16,764 nucleotides of DNA from Acidobacteriota bacterium (GTDB taxonomy: Bacteria > Acidobacteriota > Terriglobia > Terriglobales > Acidobacteriaceae). The number at the start of each line of letters is the position of its first letter. Position 1 is the first letter of the stretch. The notes beneath the pieces are model-generated. The model saw only the letters and a program-made list of their open reading frames with translations. It was not told where the DNA came from and did not search any database. Positions 8,508-14,692 of this stretch are shown here, in pieces. Both the position numbers and the translations under genes were made by a program. Location of the stretch: contig JAKART010000011.1 of NCBI GenBank assembly GCA_021819255.1, positions 1-16,764 of the forward strand, given 5' to 3'.

Positions 8508-8513
8508 TAAAAT
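8508..8513 (+). promoter_or_regulatory. Putative -10 element of the xre-res operon
   Basis: TAAAAT matches TATAAT at five of six positions and lies 20 bp before the ATG, leaving room for a short leader with the AGGAGG ribosome site (8524-8529). The expected -35 position is covered by the palindrome at 8485-8499. The surrounding 8480-8520 is visibly AT-rich for this window. Confidence 0.45.
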
Positions 8514-8533
8514 GATTCCGGATAGGAGGACGC

Positions 8534-9256
8534 ATGGAAACCGCAGGGCGATCTCAGGATCTCGTTGTCTGGACTGAACCCCGGGCTTTGGAGGAGGCGA
8601 GGACGATCTTTGCGCCTTACGCTCCAAGGTTTGTGACCAAGCTTCCAAAGAGGTCCACGGTCAAAGCCCGGGCGAGGGTGAGCGTTGTGTATGTCTCCCA
8701 TCCCAAGGAAGGCGGTGATCTTGAAAGGATGCTTGTCTCGCTTCGGGACGCGAAGGTCTCTTCGTTCGTTCTCTATGCCCCGCATCATTCGGCGAGTTTC
8801 GCCTTTCATATTGGAACGATCGTCGGGCGGCAAAAGTTTGTTCACGCGGAGTTGGCCGGGGACCTTCGGCATCTCAAGCAACTTCTTCGGCAGCGGAATG
8901 TTCTTGCGCATGAACCTCCGTCTACCGCCCCGGAGGGATTCTCTGATTTGGCTGAAATCAGAGGACGGCTAGGCCTGAGCCAGGCCGCCTTAGCGGAGGG
9001 GCTGAAGATTACGGTGAGAACGCTCCAAAATTGGGAGGCTGGCAAAGGGACGAGCCAGATGGGTAAGAAGACAGCCGATTTGCGTGAGCTTCTTTCCCGT
9101 ATGGATGATTATGTTGTCGCCCCCAGAGAGAAGGAATGGCTTTCCACTCCATTGGCTGCATTTCGGGGCAGTACGCCCAAGGAGATGATTGCCCAAGGGC
9201 GAATGCGCGATCTGGTCCTGGAATTTGACCGCTTGCGTGAGGGACAGCCGGTTTGA
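8534..9256 (+). CDS. Xre/MbcA/ParS-type antitoxin with extra N-terminal domain
   Basis: The product has 240 residues and starts at an ATG behind AGGAGG (8524-8529). Residues ~138-171 are an Xre-type HTH (LAEIRGRLGLSQAALAEGL followed by TVRTLQNWEAGKG). Residues ~180-238 match the C-terminal toxin-binding domain of MbcA/ParS antitoxins (EWLSTPLAAFRGSTPKEMIAQGRMRDLVLEFDRLREG; compare the family pattern W-L-xx-P-xx-x-x-x-G-x-TP). Residues 1-125 are unusual: alternating strands and helices (VSVVYVSHP, DLERMLVSLRD, SSFVLYAP, KFVHAEL, LRHLKQLLRQ) suggest a flavodoxin- or receiver-like alpha/beta fold, which plain antitoxins lack. It is followed at once by the RES-type gene, the usual partner. It should neutralise the toxin and repress the operon, probably through the palindrome upstream. 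Family call confident, N-domain fold inferred. Confidence 0.85.
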   Translation: METAGRSQDLVVWTEPRALEEARTIFAPYAPRFVTKLPKRSTVKARARVSVVYVSHPKEGGDLERMLVSLRDAKVSSFVLYAPHHSASFAFHIGTIVGRQKFVHAELAGDLRHLKQLLRQRNVLAHEPPSTAPEGFSDLAEIRGRLGLSQAALAEGLKITVRTLQNWEAGKGTSQMGKKTADLRELLSRMDDYVVAPREKEWLSTPLAAFRGSTPKEMIAQGRMRDLVLEFDRLREGQPV

Positions 9257-9341
9257 TCCTTACCCCCAAACAGTCGCAGCTTCTTGAGGACTGGATGGCG
9301 ATGGTACAGCATCCAGGGGCGGCCGCTTTGCTGCCAAAGGG

Positions 9342-9755
9342 ATGAGAGCGGTCTATCTGTCGGCGACTGACTCAGGGGCAGGCAGAGAGACCACGGAACG
9401 CAAGAAGAGGCTTGGCGGGGAAGCGCTCATCAACACAGCGAAATATCCTCGTATCGTCTATGCCGTGGCTGTCAGCCTCGATCGGGTGCTGCGGTTGGAC
9501 GGCCTGTTTTCTGCAAAACAGGGACGGGGAATATGCAAGCTCTGTCTCGACGAGGACGATCTTGCAGCGTCCATGGAGGTTGCGGCAAAGATTGAGCAAG
9601 CGGGAGTCCAAGGGTTGGTCTTTTCAAGTATCGTGAGGGGAGGCGACGACTATCTGGTCGTCTTCCGCAAGAACGATGCTTCAGGGGCGGTCCGCATCGA
9701 GAATGAAGATGAGTTCATCGCTGAGACCAAGAGGATCGCAGAGAAGAGAAGATAG
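9342..9755 (+). CDS. RES-domain toxin (predicted NAD+-degrading), N-terminus probably damaged
   Basis: The first ATG gives 137 residues. RES-domain hallmarks are AVYLSATDSG..RE near the start, YPRIVYAVAVSLDRVL in the middle, and the C-terminal GVQGLVFSSIVRGGDDYLVVFRKNDASGAVRI, which parallels the G-x-x-G-hydrophobic-xxS...NLVVF block of MbcT/ParT-type toxins that consume NAD+. The same frame upstream of the ATG still encodes RES sequence (GTASRGGRFAAKGM, with the conserved GGR at 9318-9326), but it is closed by TGA at 9285-9287 and offers only a CTG (9291) as start. No SD precedes ATG 9342. So either translation starts atypically or the 5' end carries a frameshift and the toxin is inactive. 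It lies directly after the xre gene, whose TGA is at 9254-9256, and 18 bp before the next gene. Confidence 0.65.
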   Translation: MRAVYLSATDSGAGRETTERKKRLGGEALINTAKYPRIVYAVAVSLDRVLRLDGLFSAKQGRGICKLCLDEDDLAASMEVAAKIEQAGVQGLVFSSIVRGGDDYLVVFRKNDASGAVRIENEDEFIAETKRIAEKRR

Positions 9756-9773
9756 ATTGAGGAGGGTCTGCTG

Positions 9774-10334
9774 GTGCGCGTCCCGGACTGGATGTGGGTG
9801 CATTTCATGGCTTGGCGAAAGACCTGGAACCCGACATCTTTCCTCGCAGTCTGGGGTGCATTCGTGTCCACTGGTACGTTGCGATGGACCCTTCGCAAAG
9901 ACCTTCGAGACAATTCCGACATCAGAGTCGAGGCGTCGCTCCGGCGTTTCGGTTCGCGCGGCCTGAACGGGAGGCGATTTATGGCAAGCCCTGCATTGAA
10001 TATGCAGGGCTTGTGCGATCGACTCTACGTCGTAATCTCAGTGACCAATGTTGGCCGCCGCAAGATGCAGTGGGCAGGCTGGGGTGGCGAGTATCGCGAG
10101 CGGGTCGTTGGCCAGGATAAGTTCCAGGTCAGCCCGCAGGATCTCCCACACATCCTTGAAGAGCAAGCGCATCCCGTTGAGCGGGCATTTCTCGACCCGC
10201 AGTTCGTCAACGGGAACGTGAGGCGGCTTTTTATCTGGGACCCCGCCGGCAGGAGGTGGTACGTTTCACGCCGCAACCTGCGGACGCTTCTGGCCGACAT
10301 TAAGAAGTTTGCCACGGACCAGCCACGAATTTGA
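9774..10334 (+). CDS. Membrane-anchored protein of unknown function
   Basis: This encodes 186 residues from GTG 9774, which is preceded by a strong GAGGAGGG at 9759-9766 with a 7-nt gap. One hydrophobic segment near the N-terminus (TSFLAVWGAFVSTGTLRWTL, residues ~21-40) could anchor it. The rest looks like a soluble beta-rich domain (LYVVISVTNVGRRKMQWAGWGG, FQVSPQDLPHILEE, RRLFIWDPAGRRWYVSRRNL) ending in a basic helix (LRTLLADIKKFA). The VTNVGRR...DPAGRRWYVSRRNL layout recalls short anchored hypothetical proteins scattered across proteobacteria and acidobacteria; I know no function. It follows the RES gene by 18 bp and so is probably cotranscribed with the toxin-antitoxin pair. I do not assign a function. 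Confidence 0.7.
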   Translation: MRVPDWMWVHFMAWRKTWNPTSFLAVWGAFVSTGTLRWTLRKDLRDNSDIRVEASLRRFGSRGLNGRRFMASPALNMQGLCDRLYVVISVTNVGRRKMQWAGWGGEYRERVVGQDKFQVSPQDLPHILEEQAHPVERAFLDPQFVNGNVRRLFIWDPAGRRWYVSRRNLRTLLADIKKFATDQPRI

Positions 10335-10423
10335 GGTGGGGCCCATTTGGGTCGGTCGGCATGCGGCGTCGGGATCCGTTGGTTTCGCATCTTCAAAAGA
10401 GTGCAAAGACCCGGGCTGCGATG

Positions 10424-10429
10424 TAGTAT
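10424..10429 (+). promoter_or_regulatory. Putative -10 element of a leaderless amidase transcript
   Basis: TAGTAT lies six nucleotides before the ATG at 10436 and there is no SD in the gap. The spacing places the transcription start at or beside the start codon. No convincing -35 box is visible. Confidence 0.4.
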
Positions 10430-10435
10430 CGCGAG

Positions 10436-12415
10436 ATGAGATCAAACCAGGCGTACGATAGCGAACGGCTCGACGCAACCCGGCGGCGCTTCCTGGCTGT
10501 CTCCGCGGCTGCCGGAGTGGGAGGCACGCTGTTTCCCGGAGCGCTGTTGGCGCTGGCCACCGGCTCGGCGTCGGCTCAATCCGGGCCGCGTGATCCGCAG
10601 GCTTGGCCTGCGGTGACGGCAGAGATGATTGAATCGGCGGCGGCGATTGCCGCGGTGAAGCTGACGCCGGCGCAGATCAAGATGATGCTGGATGGCGTAA
10701 CTGAGCAGCGCAGCATGGCGTTGCAGGTGCGTAAGCTGGATCTGCCCAACCGGATTGCTCCTACGGCGGTCTTCAATCCGGTACCGGCAGGGACGTCCGG
10801 TCCGCGGTCCGCAGCGGCGCGGCCGGTGGTGGTTGGACCGGCTCCCTCTGTCGCCGGGATCTTGGTCGCCGGGATCTTGGCCGCTGGAATCTCGGCCGCT
10901 GGGATCTCGACTTCAGAGGAGGAGAAGATTGCCTTTGCCACGGTGCGCCAGCTCGGGGAGCTGCTGCGCCTGCGCAAGCTGAGTTCGGTAGAGCTTACCC
11001 GGCTCTATCTGGGGCGTTTGAAGCGCTACGACCCGATGCTGCACTTTGTCATCACTCTGACGGAAGCGCGCGCGCTGGGCCAGGCCGAGGCGGCGGACCG
11101 CGCGTTCGCCGCGGGCCAGGATCGCGGCCCGCTGCAAGGTATTCCCTGGGGCGCGAAGGATCTGCTGGCGGTGAAAGGTTATCCGACCACCTGGGGCGCG
11201 GCCGGCTTCGAGCAGCAAAGCTTCCCGGAGGATGCTACGGTGGTGAAGCGCCTGGATGCGGCTGGCGCCGTGCTGGTGGCCAAGCTCAGCATGGGCGCCC
11301 TGGCGATGGGGGATCTGTGGGGCTATCCGCAGGGCTCCGGCAAACCCGGCGGACGTACCCGCAATCCGTGGAATCCGAAGCAGGGAAGTTCGGGCAGCTC
11401 CGCCGGCAGCGCCAGCGCGACCGCAGCCGGCTGCGTGGGCTTTGCCATTGGCACCGAGACTCTGGGCAGCATCTCTTCTCCGAGCACGCGCTGCGGGGTG
11501 ACAGGACTTCGTCCCAGCTTCGGCCTGGTGCCGCGCACCGGCGCGATGGCGCTGAGCTGGTCGATGGACAAGATCGGTCCCATTGCGCGCTCGGTGGAGG
11601 ACTGCGCGTTGGTGCTGAACGCCATCTACGGCCCGGACGGGTATGACCAGAGCGTGCAGCCGGCGCCCTTCCACACTGATCTGACGGCTAGTTGGGAGAC
11701 GCTGCGGGTGGGCTACATCGCTTCCGCCTTTGCGGCGCCTACATCGAGGCCGGCTGCGCCGGAGGCGGCCGGCAAGTTGAGCCCTGCGGCGCAGAAGAAG
11801 AGGGAAGAGCGGCGCAGGAGAGATCTGGCGCAGCGCAGTTACGATCACCGGTTCCACGCGCACACCCTGGAGGTTCTGCGCGGCATGGGTGTGAAGTTGA
11901 CGCCGGTGGAGTTGCCCGGCTTCCACTTCTCTTCGCTGTTGAACATCCTGGACGCCGAGTCCGCCGCCGCGTTCGACGAGCTCACCACCTCCGGCCGAGA
12001 TGCTCTGCTGGCGGGCCAGGAGTCCGATGATTGGCCAAACATCTTCCGTGCCGCGCGGCTGATTCCGGCGGTGGATTACATCCAGGCCGAGCGTGCTCGG
12101 AGCCTGGCGCTGGCGGCCATGCATCGGCTCTTCGCCGACTTTGATGTGATCGTGGCTCCCAGCGACGGGGAGCAGTTGGTGGCCACCAACCTTTGCGGTC
12201 AACCGGCGGTGATTGTTCCCAACGGGTTACGCGGGCCGGATGCGCCGCCGTTTGCCGCCGGACCGGAAGATCCGTGGCCGGACTACGGCGGGCCCGGCAC
12301 GCCGGTCTCCATCACCTTTCTAGCGCCACTCTATGGGGACGCCAAGGCAGCCTTGCTGGCCTACGCCTATCAGCAGAAAGCCGGCTTCCTGCCGCTGCAC
12401 CCCAAGCTCGGTTAG
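10436..12415 (+). CDS. Exported amidase-signature family hydrolase
   Basis: The product has 659 residues. The N-terminus has a twin-arginine-like signal (RRRFLAVSAAAGVGGTLFPGALLALATGSASA), so it is probably exported folded through Tat. A ~110-residue linker with a fourfold AGIL/AGIS repeat leads into the amidase-signature domain from about residue 155 (FATVRQLGELLRLRKLSSVELTRLYLGRL). The Ser-cisSer-Lys triad is visible: Lys241 in GIPWGAKDLLAVKG, the Ser pair 318/319 in QGSSGSSAGS, and Ser345 in GTETLGSISSPS as the likely nucleophile. A charged insertion (SPAAQKKREERRRRDLAQRSYD) lies after the core. The family hydrolyses amide bonds and includes GatA, but the signal peptide, extra linker and lack of a gat operon argue against GatA. 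The substrate is unknown. It is convergent with the yqeY-like gene, with 36 bp between. Confidence 0.88.
   Translation: MRSNQAYDSERLDATRRRFLAVSAAAGVGGTLFPGALLALATGSASAQSGPRDPQAWPAVTAEMIESAAAIAAVKLTPAQIKMMLDGVTEQRSMALQVRKLDLPNRIAPTAVFNPVPAGTSGPRSAAARPVVVGPAPSVAGILVAGILAAGISAAGISTSEEEKIAFATVRQLGELLRLRKLSSVELTRLYLGRLKRYDPMLHFVITLTEARALGQAEAADRAFAAGQDRGPLQGIPWGAKDLLAVKGYPTTWGAAGFEQQSFPEDATVVKRLDAAGAVLVAKLSMGALAMGDLWGYPQGSGKPGGRTRNPWNPKQGSSGSSAGSASATAAGCVGFAIGTETLGSISSPSTRCGVTGLRPSFGLVPRTGAMALSWSMDKIGPIARSVEDCALVLNAIYGPDGYDQSVQPAPFHTDLTASWETLRVGYIASAFAAPTSRPAAPEAAGKLSPAAQKKREERRRRDLAQRSYDHRFHAHTLEVLRGMGVKLTPVELPGFHFSSLLNILDAESAAAFDELTTSGRDALLAGQESDDWPNIFRAARLIPAVDYIQAERARSLALAAMHRLFADFDVIVAPSDGEQLVATNLCGQPAVIVPNGLRGPDAPPFAAGPEDPWPDYGGPGTPVSITFLAPLYGDAKAALLAYAYQQKAGFLPLHPKLG
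10850..10909 (+). repeat. Four 15-bp tandem repeats inside the amidase gene
   Basis: Two copies of GTCGCCGGGATCTTG are followed by GCCGCTGGAATCTCG and GCCGCTGGGATCTCG. Each unit encodes five residues, giving AGILV, AGILA, AGISA, AGIS-like steps in the linker between signal peptide and catalytic domain. A 15-bp unit keeps frame, so changes in copy number would only alter linker length. Confidence 0.9.
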
Positions 12416-12451
12416 GGGAGGGTCAGGCGCGCCGCGCCGCCATTGAAATGG

Positions 12452-12931
12452 TTAGCCTTTGGCCAGCTCCGCCTTGACCAGTTCGCTGACCAGCTTGCCG
12501 TCGGCGCGCAGGCCGCTGGAGGCGATCTTCTGCTGCGCAGCTTTCATCACCATGCCCATCTCTTTGGGTCCGGGGCGCGTCCCGCCGTTCTCAGCGGCGA
12601 TCTGTTGCACGACGGCGATCACCAACGAACGCAGCTCGTCCTCGCCCGCGGCCTGGGGCATATAGCCTTCAATCCAGGCGATCTCGGCCTGCTCTTTGGC
12701 GGCCAATTCCGGGCGGCCGCCCTTGGTGAACTGCTCGACGCTCTCCCGCCGTTGCTTGAGCAGCGTGGTCAACACCGCCTGCTCTTCGGCATCGGTCAAC
12801 GGCTCGCGCTTGTCGATCTCCTTGCCGCGCAGGGCAGATTTGACCATTCGCAGAGCGGTGAGCTGATCCTGCCGGCGCGCCTTCATCGCCTCCACAATAT
12901 CTTTGCCTAGTTTGTCTCCAATCGCAGCCAT
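12452..12931 (-). CDS. yqeY: GatB/YqeY domain protein
   Basis: This encodes 159 residues on the reverse strand. The whole protein matches the small GatB/YqeY family: IGDKLGKDIVEAMKARRQDQLTALRMVKSALRGKEID at the N-terminus, the central AVLTTLLKQRRESVEQFTKGGRPELAAKEQAEIAWIEGYMPQ, and the C-terminal GPKEMGMVMKAAQQKIASSGLRADGKLVSELVKAELA. The last part is the domain shared with the tail of GatB, which binds tRNA in the amidotransferase complex. The stand-alone protein's role is not settled, although it is widespread and often near dnaG or rpsU. ATG at 12931 is preceded by an AGAGGA ribosome site about seven bases upstream. Length is normal and nothing looks damaged. Confidence 0.93.
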   Translation of the reverse strand: MAAIGDKLGKDIVEAMKARRQDQLTALRMVKSALRGKEIDKREPLTDAEEQAVLTTLLKQRRESVEQFTKGGRPELAAKEQAEIAWIEGYMPQAAGEDELRSLVIAVVQQIAAENGGTRPGPKEMGMVMKAAQQKIASSGLRADGKLVSELVKAELAKG

Positions 12932-13054
12932 GATGAATCCTCTCCGATCTATCGGGGTTTACCGCCTTCGCGCCTCCGGCCACACTCGCCGAGGCCACCG
13001 CCCGGTTGCCTCCCTGATTCAGTGTACCGGCGAGCCTGGCGGGTGCGGCCGGGG

Positions 13055-13093
13055 CTGCGTGAGTCGGCTGCGTGAGTCGGCTGCGTGAGTCGG
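13055..13093 (+). repeat. Three perfect 13-bp tandem repeats
   Basis: CTGCGTGAGTCGG occurs three times head to tail in the 268-bp gap between the divergent yqeY-like and aminotransferase genes. The unit is not a multiple of three and lies outside genes. It is 107 bp upstream of the aminotransferase start; whether it binds a protein or is a slippage product cannot be told. Confidence 0.9.
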
Positions 13094-13186
13094 CTCAAGG
13101 AAGGCTTCACGGCTGTAGTGGGATTGAAGAGGTGAGAGATGCGCGCCATCCCAACGGCGTCAGGCAGCCGGTTGGGGTGAAACGGC

Positions 13187-13192
13187 TAAAAT
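13187..13192 (+). promoter_or_regulatory. Putative -10 element of a leaderless aminotransferase transcript
   Basis: TAAAAT matches the -10 consensus at five of six positions and ends seven nucleotides before the ATG at 13200. The gap (AGAGACC) holds no good SD. This fits transcription starting at the A of the start codon. No strong -35 is seen. Confidence 0.45.
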
Positions 13193-13199
13193 AGAGACC

Positions 13200-14450
13200 A
13201 TGATTCGAAAAACACGCCTGTTTACGCCTGGACCCACCCCCCTGCTTCCCGCCGCGCAGTTTGCGATGGCGGCGGCCGATATTCATCACCGCACGGCCGA
13301 ATTTCGCGCCCTGTACACGCGCGTGCTCGGTCAACTCAAGGAGTTCGTTGGCACTACCAACGACGTGATCCTGCTCTCCAGCTCGGGAACCGGAGCGATG
13401 GAGGCCTCGGTGTCCAACCTGACCTCGCCGGGCGACCGCGTGCTGGTGCTTACCGCCGGCAAGTTCGGTGAGCGCTGGTCAGCCCTGGCCAAGGCCTTTG
13501 GCTGCCATGTCGATGTGGTCAGCGCTCCCTACGGCGAGACTTTCTCGCTGGATGAGGTGAAGGCCTTGCTGCATCTGGAGACGCGCGCCGTCTTCATGCA
13601 GGCAACGGAAACCTCCACGGGCGTGCGCCATTGTGTTCCCGCCATCGCCAAGCTGCTCAGGGACTCAAACTCGGAGGCGCTGCTGGTGGTGGATGCCATC
13701 ACCGGCCTGGGCACCACCCACCTGGACATGGATGGATGGGGCGTGGATGTGCTGGTAGGCGGCTCCCAGAAGGCGGTGATGATTCCGCCGGGACTGAGCT
13801 ATCTGGCGGTAAGCCAGCGCGCCTGGGACCGCATGGAGGCCACCTACAACCCGCGCTATTACTTTGACCTGCGCAAGGAGCGCAAGAACGCCAAAGCGGG
13901 CGAGTCCGCCTACACCCCGGCTGTAGCGCTGATTGCGGCTCTGGGAGCGGCCTTTGACTGGATCGCGGCGCAGGGTGACGGAAGCCTGGTGGAGGGCCGC
14001 AAGCGCCTGGTGGAGAACGCCGAGACGGTTGCGGCGATGACCCGAGCCGCGGTGACAGCCCTGGGGCTGAAGTTGTTCGCTCCGGAGACCTCCGGCGCAG
14101 CCGCAACCGCCGTTCTGGCTCCGGAGGGCGTGGACTCCGGTGTGTTTGTCAAGGAACTGAAGGCGCGCTTTGCCGCGGTGATCACGAACGGCCAGGGGGA
14201 GATGAAAGGTCAGATCTTCCGTATTGCGCATCTGGGCTTCTTCGACTACATGGACACCATTGCGCTGATCGGGGCGCTGGAGCAGGTGGTGGTCAAGTCG
14301 GTTCCGCAACTTGGGGCCAAGTTCGGCGACGGCCTGGTGGCGGCGCAGAAGGTCTACGCCCAGCGCAGCGCCACCGCGGCGGCGGAGAACGAGTGCCTGT
14401 GCGGCCGCCAGGGCAGCCACTGCGCGCAGAGGCACGCTGACGCCAAGTAA
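13200..14450 (+). CDS. Class V aminotransferase (alanine-glyoxylate / serine-glyoxylate type)
   Basis: This encodes 416 residues. The start RLFTPGPTPLLPAAQFAMAAADIHHRTAEF is diagnostic of the AGXT/SgaA/PucG branch of fold-type I, class V PLP enzymes. Further marks are SSSGTGAMEASVSNLTSPGDRVLVLTAGKFGERW, the cofactor-holding Asp in LLVVDAITGLGTT, and the PLP lysine Lys191 in GGSQKAVMIPPGL. The family moves amino groups between alanine, serine or aspartate and glyoxylate or pyruvate. Some members start the phosphorylated serine pathway, so the exact donor is open. The C-terminus ends in an odd Cys-containing tail (ENECLCGRQGSHCAQRHADAK). It probably stands as a single gene: upstream is a divergent gene and downstream a 242-bp gap before dnaB. 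Confidence 0.92.
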   Translation: MIRKTRLFTPGPTPLLPAAQFAMAAADIHHRTAEFRALYTRVLGQLKEFVGTTNDVILLSSSGTGAMEASVSNLTSPGDRVLVLTAGKFGERWSALAKAFGCHVDVVSAPYGETFSLDEVKALLHLETRAVFMQATETSTGVRHCVPAIAKLLRDSNSEALLVVDAITGLGTTHLDMDGWGVDVLVGGSQKAVMIPPGLSYLAVSQRAWDRMEATYNPRYYFDLRKERKNAKAGESAYTPAVALIAALGAAFDWIAAQGDGSLVEGRKRLVENAETVAAMTRAAVTALGLKLFAPETSGAAATAVLAPEGVDSGVFVKELKARFAAVITNGQGEMKGQIFRIAHLGFFDYMDTIALIGALEQVVVKSVPQLGAKFGDGLVAAQKVYAQRSATAAAENECLCGRQGSHCAQRHADAK

Positions 14451-14474
14451 CCGGCTGGTTGGCGCTGAAACGGT

Positions 14475-14509
14475 CCCATGCGTCCAGCTTTTCTTCAGGG
14501 GCGCATGGG
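14475..14509 (+). repeat. Inverted repeat downstream of the aminotransferase gene
   Basis: CCCATGCG (14475-14482) and CGCATGGG (14502-14509) form a perfect 8-bp inverted repeat around a 19-nt loop that contains CTTTTCTTC. It begins 24 bp after the aminotransferase stop. It could be a weak stem-loop at the transcript end, but there is no T-run after it. Confidence 0.4.
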
Positions 14510-14574
14510 GCTGGAGTGGAGAAGGGGACCTTCGCGCTCGAATCCTTGGGCATAGTTCTGGCTCGGTCGGATTC

Positions 14575-14610
14575 GGCGCGCAAATCGGCGGGCAAATCGG
14601 CGCGCGGATG
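14575..14610 (+). repeat. Three imperfect 12-bp tandem repeats upstream of dnaB
   Basis: GGCGCGCAAATC, GGCGGGCAAATC and GGCGCGCGGATG run head to tail 83 bp before the dnaB ATG. The repeats do not resemble DnaA boxes. A regulatory role is possible but nothing else in the sequence supports it. Confidence 0.6.
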
Positions 14611-14678
14611 GGTAAGCTGCGGGGATGGCCCCCGGAGTCCACATCCGCGCCCCAGTTCTCCACCGGCAAAGCGGCTCG

Positions 14679-14684
14679 TACACT
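14679..14684 (+). promoter_or_regulatory. Putative -10 element of dnaB
   Basis: TACACT lies eight nucleotides before the ATG at 14693, with a poor TTCTCC at the -35 distance (17-nt spacing) and no SD between it and the start codon. This is again the leaderless pattern. Confidence 0.35.
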
Positions 14685-14692
14685 GGAAACGT

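Noticed and set aside
8275..8533. Possible small gene at 8311-8502 between the RND pump and the cassette
   Set aside because: The predicted peptide has no recognisable features, poor start context and Gly-rich frame-shadow composition. I see nothing in this gap beyond the cassette promoter and operator.
10913..12202. 429-codon reverse-strand frame opposite the amidase
   Set aside because: The forward strand has all amidase-signature catalytic motifs; the reverse product is Arg/His/Gln-rich and featureless.
12416..12451. Short inverted repeats between the convergent amidase and yqeY-like genes as a terminator
   Set aside because: The stems are only 5 bp (GGCGC/GCGCC, CCATT/AATGG) and no T-run follows on either strand.
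14459..14692. 78-residue N-terminal extension of DnaB
   Set aside because: The added residues are low-complexity and not DnaB-like; 461 residues from ATG 14693 is the normal length.
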